Positions 36,121 through 47,876 of a stretch of DNA of 64,000 nucleotides are shown piece after piece (position 1 is the stretch's first letter; each line of letters opens with the position of its first letter). Source of the DNA: Axinella damicornis (lineage: Eukaryota > Porifera > Demospongiae > Axinellida > Axinellidae); contig OZ007509.1 of NCBI GenBank assembly GCA_963931865.1, positions 18,466,508-18,530,507 of the forward strand. The letters are read 5' to 3'. The notes beneath the pieces are model-generated. The model searched no databases. It was not told where the DNA came from and worked only from the letters and a program-made list of their open reading frames with translations. Both the position numbers and the translations under genes were made by a program.

Positions 36121-36315
36121 AGAATCACGCTCATCTCTGTCCACAGTTAACGCATGCTTCCCGCCAACCAATCAGATCGCAGCATTACGTTTGCGTGAGT
36201 TGGCTATTGCACCGTAATGCGGCGATCTGATTGGTTCGCATCTGCGATTATTCAGTTATGGCGGGAAATTTTCCTTGTGCACGCGTAAACTGTTGACAGA
36301 AATGAGCGTGATTCT
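36121..36315. repeat. 195-bp imperfect inverted repeat with facing CCAAT boxes
   Basis: The ends AGAATCACGCTCAT and ATGAGCGTGATTCT are inverse. Inner arms carry ACCAATCAGATCGC and GCGATCTGATTGGTT, two CCAAT-type boxes in opposite orientation. It stops 25 bp before a TATA box. Confidence 0.75.
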
Positions 36316-36339
36316 TGCCAGCAGCTAGGCGTCAGCGGG

Positions 36340-36464
36340 TATAAAAGGAGAGTCCATCTGTGTCTAAGCCATTCGGGCTAGGTTTAGCTCGGGTGAGGTT
36401 AAGGTGAGGTGAGCCCTCACCCTAACCTTACCCTAGCTGAATACCTTTCACCGCCATGGTAAGT
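36340..36464 (+). promoter_or_regulatory. TATA promoter and ATG-GTAAGT first exon candidate
   Basis: TATAAAA at 36340-36346 is followed about 110 bp later by ACCGCCATG (ATG 36456-36458) that runs straight into the consensus donor GTAAGT. An exon ending exactly at ATG is a known arrangement, for example in some ribosomal-protein genes. I find no downstream plus-strand exon in the next kilobase, so the gene may be lost, or the site belongs to a repeat. Confidence 0.35.
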
Positions 36465-36594
36465 GGGGGTGGGGTGGGAGCATGGGGGTGGGAGCTTGGG
36501 GGGTGGGAGCTTGGGGGGTGGGAGCATGGGGGGGGGAGCTTGGGGGTGGGTGGGAGCATGGGGGGGGGGGGGAGCTTGGGGGTGGGTGGGAGCA

Positions 36595-36628
<34 letters not shown>

Positions 36629-36730
36629 GCTTGGGGGTGGGTGGGAGCATGGGGGGTGGGAGCTTGGGGGGTGGGAGCATGGGGGGTGGGAGCATGGGGG
36701 GTGGAGCATGGTGGTGGGGTTGGGATGGGA
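36460..36730. repeat. GGGTGGGAGCTTGGG minisatellite with poly-G core
   Basis: Units GGGGGGTGGGAGCWTG repeat about 15 times around a run of more than 30 G. Open frames on both strands are compositional only. Confidence 0.9.
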
Positions 36731-37393
36731 GCACTCAGCATTGGTGTTGGGGCTGCGGTGGGGGCATGGCTGGTTGGGTGCATAGGATGGTTGCTTAGCG
36801 TGGTTTGCATAATGATTTGGGTAGTATTCTCGGTCAAAAATGTTTTGCTGATACACGAGTGTAACCCGGCCATGGTGGTACATGTAGATACATGAGCTGT
36901 ATACGTCTCCGTCTTTGTTAGTGTCACCACCGAGGAGGAAGAATGTTCATGGTGCTCTAGCCAATGTCCATGAGTGGTCTCCATATCTTTGTTGTCGCCA
37001 TCGTTCGTCGAACAGGTAGCTAGCTTGAATTTGAATATTATTGTGCACGTGCAAGTGAAATTCGCTGCTTTAAATTTACGGTAAGTGCAAGATCCAGCGT
37101 GCTCAATGAAGTCACGCTATAGTGTGGGGCTCGCTCATGCAGGCTCGCCCCAATGATTCTGCTCAGAGGGAATTAAGTCCCTCCCTCCCTCCCTGAGAAA
37201 TGATTTGCTTTATGCATAAAATTTCAATAAATACATTCATTGTTTATGCATAATAATCTGACCATGTGGAAGTCATGCATTCTAAAGTACATGACTCCCA
37301 CATGGTCCAGGTATTTGAGCACTCCTGATTTCGGCAGAGAATTGCTTTGAACCAAAATAATAGTACATGTACGTCCACCATTTCAGTTAATGA

Positions 37394-38783
37394 TCATTCT
37401 TTCCAGATACGCCATATCTCTTCGACCCGACTTTTGGTCAGTGTCAACATTAAGTCAATCACTCTCCAAGCTTTAGCTGGGGTGGTGAGTAGGTAGGCGT
37501 TCCATGGCTCCTGTATGAAACGATACTCGCCTGAGACAGCAGACAGGCACATTCTTGCAAGAACAGCATAGTAGAGACAGCCTAGCTCATCTTTGCTCAA
37601 AGGGAAGGTATCCAGGTATCCCCGAAGCATGGGAGCTACAAACTCAACAGGATTGTCTCGTTCCAGCTTTGCATACGCTAACATGGCAGCCAGCTCAAAC
37701 AAATAGCACGTGTGAGCACATTCACCAAAATCTAGCAAGCCGACAATCTCGTACCCTCCTCCAGCATTCTTCAAGACAATATTCTGACCACTGACATCGT
37801 TGTGGATCATTCCTTTCCTCCATGAAGGTATTGCCGGTAGAAGATTTGCCTCGAACAAGGCCATCACAGTGTTGGCCATCTTCCTCTTCTTCTCATCTTG
37901 AAGGTGTGGGATGTACGTTTTGATGTTGCCAAAGTGTTGCAGATCCCATAATTCAATCCTCTGTTCCAAAGCGGGATGCAGGAAGTCCTACAGCATAATA
38001 ACAATATTAATTTTATTACATAACAATTACTCCATACAACAGCTGGATTATAGTGGCTAGTGGTCTGCAGCAGGCATACATAATAATTATGAATGCACAT
38101 TAAATTTATGCGGACTAGCCAGTAGCTACCTGCAGCCTATAATATATCCATGGTGCCACGATACTGAGGCAACATAGTACTGAGCTGAAACCTCCTTCTG
38201 TTATCAATACTAACTGCAACACGAATGAACTAACACTAACCTCTAGCAAAACATCCATTCTTCCAGCCATTTTGCCAACAGAGTAACAAAGCTCTGGTGA
38301 TAAAAGCTTCTCGTCTAATTGGTCCATTATCTCCCCTGCAATGAATTTCATCACTCGGACTGGGTACTTCACATCTACACAGCTCTGCACATCCACCTGT
38401 CGCGCATCACCTAATTCTGCAACTCCTAAAAGCTCACTCTCAGAGGCCAGAGGAGTGTATCTACCACTCCGGCTAGCTATTGGGTAACAACACGGGAAAC
38501 CTTTGCTGCTCAAGAACAACATTTGCGAATTGAGCCCTTCTATGATCTCGGGGGGTGTACTGAGACTCGACACTTTGAGAACATACCCTTCTTCTTCTCC
38601 TCCCTCTTCTTGCTGACTACTACTATTCTCCAGTACGCCTTCGAAGTAGATGTTGCGATCGTAGTAGCTCGGCAGATTTCTGAACGATTCGAGTGTAACG
38701 TGTTTGAACGGGAAGCGCTTTGCGACGAGAGCCGCGGCTGTCTTGTAATCCACCTCGGGAGGTCTTTCGCTTCGAATTTCCAT
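37394..38783 (-). CDS. HYKK: Hydroxylysine kinase
   Basis: Two exons, 38241-38783 and 37394-37987, give 378 aa, close to the vertebrate enzyme. Family knowledge: it phosphorylates 5-hydroxylysine using GTP in lysine/collagen breakdown and belongs to the aminoglycoside-phosphotransferase fold. Seen: the N-lobe ends with VMKFIAGEIMD (hinge region); the catalytic loop is GMIHNDVSGQNIVL with the base Asp; the Mg2+ site is GLLDFGECAHTCYLFELA. The C-terminal part (LTTPAKAWRVIDLML) also fits. The start is the ATG at 38783 (MEIRSERPPEV); a further upstream in-frame TTG is not needed. The intron (37988-38240) is GT..AG, phase 0. The only oddity is an acidic Gln/Glu-rich loop (EEGGEEEG) in the N-lobe. 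No frameshift is seen. Confidence 0.93.
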
Positions 38784-39482
38784 TGCGTCGCTGCATCCAA
38801 ACAAGAGCGCATAAGTAGGTCGCTGCGCTCTTAATCGAAACTCGAGGCGGGCCTAGAGGTCAGCTACCCTTGCTCCAGGCTGCCCCCGCCCATATATATA
38901 TCGGCGTCGGCACGTGGTCAATTCAAACCGCCAGCAATGTCATAATTTAGTTGGGAACGAGACTAGTCATAATTATGGCTATTACATAACATAATTGCTT
39001 ATACGAGTGGCTGATGAATGCACACTATAGTGGACATGGACCAGTATACCTCGATACTGAGGCAAAATCAGTCGCTATAGTCTGTGGGTGTGACCTCCAT
39101 GCTTGCTTTTCAGCAGAGGGGGTGCGACAAGCACTGCAAGGGTCTGATTGGGGAACCGACCCATTGTGGGTGAAAAATACGATTACAATACAATACAATC
39201 GGCTTTCCCTTTCAGGTCGCTCCACCCGATACTTCTGGAAGGCGACAAAACGGATAGTGCATGTACAGATAGAAACTGCTGGTGGTGGTGGTGGGGGGGG
39301 GGGGGGGGGGGGGGGGGGGAGGGAAAGACTGAAGGAGTGGGGTTGTGGAAGCATACATGTAGCAATCTCAGGTACACAAAGCACTACAAGATCAAACAGT
39401 ATAGTGATAGATAGGTCATTGCTAACTAAGCGAGGGAATTCACCGCTAGTCACAGGGGTGAACAAAGAGCATCTCTCGTGGG

Positions 39483-41806
39483 TTAGAGACCAGCATCCTT
39501 GAAGCTTGTGCTCTGTTGGAGAGCAGAGATTGATCGTCGAGGAAACTGTGTTAATACTTCATTATCAGTGAGATCAATGTCCTGTAACTTGAGGAAGTGG
39601 AACAGTTCCTGAGGAGGAGGAGGAGGAGGAGGAGGAGGAGGAGGAGGGGAGGAGGAGGAGGGGAGGAGGAGGAGGAGGGGAGGAGGAGGAGGAGGAGGAG
39701 GAGGAGGGGGAGGAGGGGAGGAGGAGGAGGTGAGGAGGAGGAGGAAGTGAGGAGGAGGAGGAGGAGGAGGAGGGGAGGAGGAGGAGGTGAGGAGGAGGAG
39801 GAGGAGGAGGAGGGGAGGAGGAGGAGGAGGAGGAGGAGGAGGGGAGGAGGAGGAGTGGGGAACCATTTGTGATTGGCTCATACATGTAGTTAGATTACGT
39901 CACCAACTTATTTTGTACCCACCAGTTACATAATACATGTACATGCAGCTTGCAGTTGTTACAGATGCAAACAATATTAGCCTCATACCCCAGCATTTGT
40001 TGCTTGCAGTACTAATGCGATATGCAACAACGTACCTGCATGGACATTGGGTGGATGTCTGTAGGAGTGGCTTAGAGTTCAGTACAGCAATAGGGCAGCT
40101 TTCTGAACCCGAGAAATGTCACCAAGACTGCCTGATCAGTCAGTCCCTGGTCTGTAGTTGCGCCCAATAGCGCACTCACTAGACTTACTTACTGGAATGT
40201 GCCACTCCTCCATATGTCCGTCCAACGTCCTGGTACATAACTGTACGTGATGAGTTGTACCAGGCCTTCCCCACCACTAATACTGCAAGTGACAAACGCT
40301 GGGTGAGAAGGTCTGGGTACGAGGCTATATTACCTGGCAGCAAATTACCACGTACTACAAAGGACTAATCTGCCATTAGCATGCAACCACACACCTCTAT
40401 CGGATGGTGGCAGATGAAAGCTTTCTGCAATCTGCTCCCATCCAGCATCCTGAGTATTATCCAAGACACTTCGCCCTTGCCGATGCTTCCTGACGCCAGC
40501 TGCTCTTCTTCTAAGTATGAAGTCCAGACCTTTGTAACTTGACACTAAGCTTGTCACTGCCAGCACCGTCTGTCGCAGGTACAGAAGACATCCCCTTCCG
40601 TTTCACAACTGCACCTGCCCTACCCTTCCCTTTCCTCTTAGTGTTCTCGGTTTTCTGACTCGGCTCTTCTCTCAGACTTGGTTCTGTTCTGGAGTTAACA
40701 ACCACAACTTTATCGCTGCCATTGTTGGATGGATGTACCCCACTTTCACAAGTCTGTGACACCTTTGGGTCAGAGTGATCATCAACACGAAAGGACTTTC
40801 TCAGTCGCGGTCCATCTATCACTTCTACGTCATCCAACTCTCCCGGATAAGGTCTCTTTCTGTTTGAACCCAAGATATCATTTACGTCCACAGTAAAGGA
40901 CTTAAGCTGCACTGTAGGGCTCTGTCCTGAGGTTCCTGAAGGACTGTTCCAGCGGATGATGACATTCTCTCCCCCACATTCTCACCTTGGGGGTGTAAAC
41001 TCAATCTCTCTACTCCTTCCCTCATCTGCAGTCTAGTGGATTTCCAAACACCATCAGAATTTTGTTGACTCTTTGCTAATGGTTTTGCACACGTTGTGAG
41101 GCCGGTAATGTTCGTGACGTCTTGCAAGTTTCTTATTGTATTATTCCCAATTTCTTCACAATCACTTACGCTACCCTCAATGTCACTTCCTCCAGAGCTG
41201 ATTGAGACAAAGTCATCGCTGTCGTCTGTCAGGTTGATGGTGGACAGTTCTTTCCCTCTGCTGTTCATTTTCTCTGCACCTTCTTGCAGGGAGGCACGAA
41301 TAGCAGCTTCCAGTTGAGACTCTTCAGACTGGTCTACTATGTTATCCTGGGAGGGGAGGAGGGAGGGAGGGAGGGAGGGAGGGAGGGAGGGAGGGAGGGA
41401 GGGAGGGAGGGAGGGAGGGAGGGAGGGAGGGAGGGAGGGAGGGAGGGAGGGAGGGAAGGAGGGAGGGAGGGAGGGAAGGAGGGAAAGTGGGAACAAGGAA
41501 AGATGAAGAAGGGAGGGTGGAGGAAGGAGGTGAGGGAGGGAGGGAGGGAGGGAGGGAGGGAGGGAGGGAAAGTGGGAACAAGGAAAGATGAAGAAGGGAG
41601 GGTGGAGGAAGGAGGTGAGGGTCTGGGGGAGGGGAGGAAGGTCACTGGTAAATCTGACAAACTTACTGATTCTTCCAACATTCCGGATCCATCCACATCA
41701 TCTTCAAACGAGTTACTAGTAAGGAACTCCAGCACTACACAGTAGCAGAGGAATGTGCATGTGTGTTTGATTGTGTGCGTGCATGTGCGGGAATGCACCA
41801 GAGAGA

Positions 41807-41842
<36 letters not shown>

Positions 41843-44800
41843 GGAGAGAGAGTGAAGGGCTAAGACTTCAAACCAAGCACAACAGGATGAATGTACCTCC
41901 ACTCAGAAACCCCTGTTCTGTAAGTGCATTCCAGTCAACCATCTTTTCTCCTGCAGAACAAACAGTTGCTAAGGGTTACCACCATACAGTTGCTAAGGGG
42001 TAATTACCACCATACAGTTGCTAAGGGTTACAACCACACTGTTACTACAAAACATTCATTTGAGGGTAGTTCCCAGACCAAATTTTATTTGGCAACGTTT
42101 CAATCACCGTCTTGTGATCTTCAGGCATACTGAGAGAATGCAGTGAGCGGCCATTGCTGTAGCCATTGAATAGGTAGGCTTGTGAGTGGCTCCGTCCTGC
42201 CGCCATTCAAGAGGTAACTGTTCATGACCGGAAGTCTTACGCATGGAATCATTTGCACGTACATGTATACACGTACAATGACTTCTCACTAATAACAAAG
42301 AAAAAATAAATTTGAATTCTCGACAATTTTGGCAGTCTAAATTCCTGACGAAAAGGTGAGACTTTATTCATTTTAATGAAGCACGAGGTTTCTGCGCAAA
42401 GTCGCCAGACCCTATTTCCCAGGGGGTAGGGGTCTGGGCACGAGACTAGTTTCAAACTCACTGAGCTAAGTGACTTGTAAATTTTGTCATGACGCATACC
42501 TTTCGGTTATTACGGTAAGACATACGTACCAGACATATGGACACCACTGACATACTACACGCCTATGTGGGGCTCACCCCAAGTACATGTATGACATTTG
42601 TCTCACTGGTTCAGTTAGGTTCACCATTCTTCACTACACAATCCACTACCCAATTTTCAATTCTACTCCCTGTTGTGAGAGCCTGGGAGAAGGACCTCAC
42701 GTGTAGATGGGAGTAGACTAGCCTCGTTCCCAGGCCGTGTCCTGGAACGAGGCTAGGAGTAGACTTAGTGGACCGTGTTACCTGTTCTCGGGTCAATGAT
42801 GGCAACGTAGGGGTAGCTATTGACATGGTACAGCTGTCGGAACCGGACTGCGTCATCTGTGATCCTTTGAATCTGAAGACAATAGAGTGTGTTAGTGAAG
42901 GAGAGCAAGCAAACAGCAATTCCTCATTCTCTGTTCCCTTCCTCCTTCTCCCACCTCCCCATCCCCACTTCCCTCCCTCCGTACCTCCCCCTCCTACTAG
43001 CAGTGCACAATATGGCGATAATCTTCTATTCCTTGCCATCTCCTCCTTTCCTGCCCTCCCCCCTCCACCCCTCCCCCTCTCTCCTCCCCTCCCCCTCCCC
43101 TCCCCCTCCCCCCTCTACCCTCCTCCTTCTCCTACTTCCTCCCCCCCCCCCCCCACCCTCCTCCTTCTCCTACCCCCTTCCCCCCTCCCAGTCCCCCCCT
43201 CTCTTCTTCCCCTCATCAGACAAGAGAGAGATAGTGTAAGTCACCGCACCTCCTAGACAGAGACCCACCTGCCAGAACAGAAAGTGTTGTCTGATGACCT
43301 CCTTCACATTGTGGTTGCTCCACACATCGCGGTTGAGAACCTGAGACGCAAACTCAGTTGAGTCCTGCACGTTCACCAACAGCCACCTCTTCTTGTGCTG
43401 ACCAGCATGGCGTGCCTGGTGGGAGGAGAGGAGGGAGGGTGGGAGGAGAGGAGGAGGATGGGCGGAGAGGAGGGAGGGAGGGTGGGAGGAGAGGAGGGAG
43501 GGTGGGAGGACAGGGAGGGTGGGAGGAGAGGGAGGGAGGGGAGGGTGGGAGGAGAGGAGGGAGGATGGGAGGAGAGGAGGGAGGGTAAGAGGAGAGGGAG
43601 GGTGGGAGGAGGGGAGGGGATGGTGGGAGGAGAGGAGGGTGGGAGGAGAGGAGAGAGGGTTGGAGAGAAGGGAGGAGGAGGGGAGTGGGGAAGGATGAGT
43701 TAAGAAAGAGGGAGAAGTGGAGAAGAAGTGGGCCGGCCACGCCCCCACGGGGCCGGCCACGCCGAAGAATAGGAGAGGAAGGTGAAGAGAGAAGGGAGGG
43801 GGAAAGGGAGGGAGGAGTGGAGGAGGAAGTGGAATGAAAGAAGGAGGGAAGAGAAGATGGAAGGGAAAAGAAGATGGAAGGGAAGAGAGGAGGAAAGGGG
43901 AATGAAAAAGGAGAAGCAAAGGAAAAGAGGAGAGGGGATGTCGAAGGGGGGAGAGCGCATAATACAAGGAAGGAATAGAGCAGGAGGAGTGCAGGGTATC
44001 ACACAGTGAAGCTGAAAGCACTGAGGCGTGCTAGGCACACTGTACCTCCTGAAAGGTTCCCAGGAACATGATGTCCAGTGGAGGTTTGAACAGCTCTGCT
44101 AAACTCTTCTTCTTGCTAGCATCTCCCACCCCGGGGATTTTCTGACCTACAGCGAACAGAGACTCACATCAGTAGTGTGCAAGCTGCCAGTGCATCACAG
44201 CAGTGACAACTAGAGCAAACAGCCTGCTGATCCTACCAACAGAGCTGGGCGGTATGTCGATAATTTCATCGACGATCATACTTGCAATATTGCAATACTG
44301 TGACAGGACTCGTGAAGCAGTGCAAGATGCTAGTGACTGTACACACGTATGGCTTCGTGTACTGGCAGCTGTGAAACCAAGTTGAATTTACAATGTTCTG
44401 ATCCAAGCTCCTCTGCCAAAGACAGCTCATGCACTCCTGAGGGTACCTACATGTATACTGCATTATGCTCGGATGTAACTGCCCTAGCTTTGTTCCCAGG
44501 CCACGTGGGAACGAGGCTACTACTGCCCGCACTCACTGGAGGAGTAGTCCTGGAACGGGTCAAACACAGTCTGAGGGAGCCTCCTGGAACGCATCACTCG
44601 TCCTGCGCAGGGTCAAAGGTCAGACCAGTAATAGAATCTATGCACGTGTGGGGGTAACGTTACTGTCAGTATAGTCAGGTTTTTTTTTTGCTTCCAATTC
44701 CAGAAACGTCTTAGTACCCTCACTGACAGAACACGGCTAGTAGTTAGCCTCGTACCCAGGCCCCGCCCGAGAGTGGGGCGGGGCCTGGGTACGAGGCTAG

Positions 44801-47492
44801 GCTAGTGGCCTACCCTCCAAGCTGAAGCTGTGTCACAGTTTCCCAAGAAAGAGGTAAGATCATACTACATGGACTAGAGCTTACTGGGTGGAGGGTCTTC
44901 CTCAATCAGCACACCCCTCGTCTGAGGAATGGAGCACGAATGCCATGGCTGTGTCAGATGGGAGGAGAGAGTAGGGGAGGGAGGAAGGAAGGGTGGAGGG
45001 TAGAGGGAGAGAGGATAGGAGGGCGGATGGGAAAGTAGAGGGAGAGAGAGTGGGAGGGAGAGTGAGGGGGAGGGGAGAGTGAGTGGGAGGGGAAAGTGAG
45101 GGGGAGGGGAGAGGGGAGAGTAAGGGGGAGGGGAGAGGAGGGTGGGACCGAGAGTGAGGAGGAGGGGGAGAGTGAGTGGGAGGGGAAAGTGAGGGGAGAG
45201 GAAGGTGGAACCGAGAGTGAGGGGGAGGGGAGAGGGAAGAGTGAGGGGGAGGGGAGAGTGAGGAGGAGGGGAGAGTGAGGGGAGGGGAGAGTGAGGAGGA
45301 GGGGAGAGGAAGGTGGAACCGAGAGTGAGGGGGAGGGGAGAGGGAAGAGTGAGGGGGAGGGGAGAGGGAAGAGTGAGGGGGAGGGGAGAGTGAGGGGGAG
45401 GAGAGAGTGAGGAGGAGGGGAGAGGGAAGAGTGAGGGGGAGGGGAGAGTGAGGGGAGGAGGGAGGGGAGAGTGAGGGGGAGGGGAGAGTGAGGGGGAGGG
45501 GAGAGTGAGGAGGGGAGAGGGAAGAGTGAGGGGGAGGGGAGAGTGAGGAGGAGGGGAGAGGAAGGTGGAACCGAGAGTGAGGGGGAGGGGAGAGGGAAGA
45601 GTGAGGGGGAGAGGAGAGTGAGGGGGAGGGGGAGAGTGAGGGGGAGGGGAGAGGAAGGTGGAACCGAGAGTGAGGGGGAGGGAGAGGGAAGAGTGAGGGG
45701 GAGGGGAGAGTGAGGGGGAGGGGAGAGTGAGGAGGAGGGGAGAGGAAGGTGGAACCGAGAGTGAGGGGGAGGGGAGAGGGAAGAGTGAGGGGGAGGGGAG
45801 AGTGAGTGGGAGGGGAGAGTGAGGGGGAGGGGAAAGTGAGGGGAGAGGAAGGTGGAACCGAGAGTGAGGGGGAGGGGAGAGGGAAGAGTGAGGGGGAGGG
45901 GAGAGTGAGGGGGAGGGGAGAGTGAGGGGGAGGGGAAAGTGAGGGGAGAGGAAGGTGGAACCGAGAGTGAGGGGGAGGGGAGAGGAAGAGTGAGGGGGGA
46001 GGGAGAGTGAGGGGGAGGGGAGAGTGAGGGGGAGGGGAAAGTGAGGGGAGAGGAAGGTGGAACCGAGAGTGAGGGGGAGGGGAGAGGGAAGAGTGAGGGG
46101 GAGGGGAGAGTGAGGGGGAGGGAAGAGTGAGGGGGAGGGGAGAGTGAGGAGGAGGGGAGAGGAAGGTGGAACCGAGAGTGAGGGGGAGGGGAGAGGGAAG
46201 AAGTGAGGGGGAGGGGGAGGAGGTGAGGGGGGAGGGGAGAGTGAGGGGGAGGGGAGAGGGAGGGGAGGGGGAGGGGAGAGTGAGGGGGGAGGGGAGAGTG
46301 AGGGGGAGGGAGAGTGAGGAGGGGAGAGGAGAGTGAGGGGAGGGGAGAGTGAGGAGGGGGAGGGGAGAGTGAGGGGGAGGGGAGAGTGAGGGGAGGGAGA
46401 GTGAGGGAGGGAGAGGGAAGAGTGAGGGGGAGGGGGGAGAGTGAGGGGAGGGAGAGGGAAGGTGAGCGAGAGTGAGGGGGAGGGGAGAGTGAGGGGGAGG
46501 GAGAGTGAGGGGGAGAGTGAGGGGGAGAGTGAGGGGGAGAGTGAGGGAAGAGTGAGGGGGAGGGAAGAGTGAGTGGGAGGGGAGAGTGAGGGGGAGGGAA
46601 AAGTGAGGGGAGGGAAGGTGGAACCGAGAGTGAGGGGAGAGTGAGGGGGAGGGGAGAGTGAGGGGAGAGAGGGTGGGACCGAGAGTGAGAAAAGGTGGGA
46701 GGGAGAGAGTGTGAGTGGGAGAGAGAGAAAGCGGGAGATGACTATCATACTCACCAAGCGTTGAACATATATATGGTTGAACAACTCAACGTGTTGCCTT
46801 TGTATTGTGCTATATGAGGCACTGTAAGTTGGGTAAGGACTATAAACAGTCAACCATGAAGTGCACTTTGAACTAACAGGAGTTCACAGTGCCAGGAAGA
46901 CTGGTGTGGGCACGTTACACATTCCACACTTCCAATTTGCCCAGGAACACCTTCTGTTTCACAAGGGATGAGACTCCCAAGTCAGCACTACAAACCCCAA
47001 ATTAATGTCACAGCTGTTTGAAACACAGATACTAGACCATTTCTGCCCCTCCCCCTCGGTGCTGAATCAATCCTGAAATACAATCCTGAAGAACCCGGTG
47101 ATTTCAGCTTCCCCACTGATGATATCACTGGCCTACTACATGCAGGTACAAGGGCTATAAAAGACATTCTGGGACAACCCTCTGATGCCATTTGACATGC
47201 TGGCATTTACCTCCCCCCCCCCCCCCCCCCCCCCGAGTTTATATAGTAGTACTCACATCTCTTCATAGCTCATTCCACCTGCTTCACTGCCGGCAACAGC
47301 AGCGGCAGAAGAGGGAAGGTTTGAAGGCGAAGGTCCAGCCTGCGCCCCCATATTCGCGCTCTCTCCCCCGCTCTCGAGGTGCATGTTGATAGCGAGGTCC
47401 AGATTACCCCCACACGCTTCCAGCAGTCCCCTAGCCACGTCCCGAGGTGCCCCTGTGACGGAGATAAACTGTTCTAGTTTTTCCGCGTCCAT
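39483..47492 (-). CDS. UBXN7: UBX domain protein 7 (UBA-UAS-UIM-UBX p97 adaptor)
   Basis: Twelve exons: 47257-47492, 44885-44948, 44537-44602, 44046-44146, 43269-43415, 42782-42872, 41897-41950, 41667-41734, 40986-41346, 40530-40911, 40395-40449 and 39483-39608. About 583 aa if one missing base is assumed. UBXN7 links the p97/VCP ATPase to ubiquitylated substrates and cullin-RING ligases. Seen: UBA (VTGAPRDVARGLLEACGGN), a UAS thioredoxin-like domain (NVQDSTEFASQVLNRDVWSN, then YPYVAIIDPRT), UIM (ESQLEAAIRASLQEG), and a UBX domain whose p97-binding loop is TQFPRRS. Exon 2 needs one extra base (near 44930) to keep the conserved IRAP-IPQ frame. The last exon meets TAA at AGL, while a two-base-shifted frame continues SNPREMLFVHPCD to 39446. 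Both look like assembly indels. Several introns end in long pyrimidine repeats. Confidence 0.9.
39611..39855. repeat. GGA trinucleotide repeat
   Basis: (GGA)n with GGGGA interruptions; on the minus strand its (TCC)n forms the pyrimidine tract of the last UBXN7 acceptor at 39608. The poly-Pro, poly-Ser and poly-Arg frames over it are artefacts. Confidence 0.92.
39978..40327. mobile_element. Element of the TAGYCTCGTTCCCAG family
   Basis: TAGCCTCATACCCCAG at the left and GTCTGGGTACGAGGCTA at the right enclose about 320 bp, including inverted GCATTTGTTGCTTGCAGTA-type and TACTGCAAGTGACAAACGC-type arms. It lies in the last intron of UBXN7. Confidence 0.65.
41347..41640. repeat. GGGA tetranucleotide repeat
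   Basis: (GGGA)n with a duplicated AAAGTGGGAACAAGGAAAGA block. It ends directly at the acceptor of the UIM-encoding exon of UBXN7 (5' end 41346). Confidence 0.92.
42719..42755. repeat. 37-bp palindrome of the TAGYCTCGTTCCCAG family
   Basis: TAGCCTCGTTCCCAGG and CCTGGAACGAGGCTA around a short centre, in an intron of UBXN7. Confidence 0.85.
43416..44000. repeat. Purine-rich GGGAGGA repeat
   Basis: Degenerate GGGAGGAGAGG units fill the UBXN7 intron between the exons at 43269-43415 and 44046-44146. A pyrimidine-rich plus-strand stretch of similar type lies at about 43040-43215 in the next intron. Confidence 0.85.
44745..44799. repeat. 55-bp palindrome of the TAGYCTCGTTCCCAG family
   Basis: TAGCCTCGTACCCAGGCCCC.. 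is mirrored by GGGGCCTGGGTACGAGGCTA with no mismatch seen. Confidence 0.9.
44955..46735. repeat. 1.8-kb GA-rich minisatellite
   Basis: Units such as AGTGAGGGGGAGGGGAG and GAAGGTGGAACCGAGAG repeat about 10-20 times each in a higher-order pattern. It fills the UBXN7 intron between the UBA exon and exon 2 and runs up to the acceptor at 44948. The 659-codon Ser/Pro frame on the minus strand is this repeat, with the true exon only at its end. Confidence 0.93.
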
Positions 47493-47876
47493 AGTCACCC
47501 ACTACCTATAGAGGATGCAAAGAAATTCCAGCACGAGTGCTAGCTCCACTTCCAAGAACAAGGAGAGTGCGCTACAATTGGAAACTTAATCTTAAAAGTT
47601 AATGTTTGGTCTCCATCCCATTCAAATGCAATTGCGCTCAGCCGGAACCGGAAGTAGTCGTATTGTAATAGCCTCTGTGTACTGTACATGTATATACTGT
47701 ACAGCTGTTTGGCTTCAATTAATACACATTCCATGCTACGCCGCTATACCAAGAATACTGGCCAATGTTACCAGACGGATTTTCCATAGGTGCTTCCGGC
47801 TGGGCACAAGACTATTCCAGGCCAAGCGCCCAGCAGCCTGGAACATGTGATGTATGTATTGTACCGGTAAAAAAAA

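Larger units (their letters stand above)
33420..37393. other. Repeat-rich region without a confident gene
   Basis: I see no supported gene. It holds a MITE-like element (34701-35321), a CCAAT-bearing inverted repeat followed by a TATA box (36121-36346), a G-rich minisatellite (about 36460-36730), a short GTGGGGCTCGC palindrome (37123-37153) and a plus frame at about 33963-34087 reading LELQELHMDAVGTEFQDC that could be an exon relic. A 141-codon frame at 35792-36217 has no recognisable domain. Confidence 0.4.

Noticed and set aside
35792..36217. 141-codon plus frame and an Arg/Gly-rich alternative frame (GFNRGSANGRGPTRGG)
   Set aside because: Neither shows a domain or consistent splice sites. 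The region ends in the CCAAT inverted repeat, so I treat it as unsupported.
44874..46853. 659-codon minus-strand Ser/Pro frame
   Set aside because: It is the translation of the GA-rich minisatellite. Only the last part (44885-44948) is a real UBXN7 exon.
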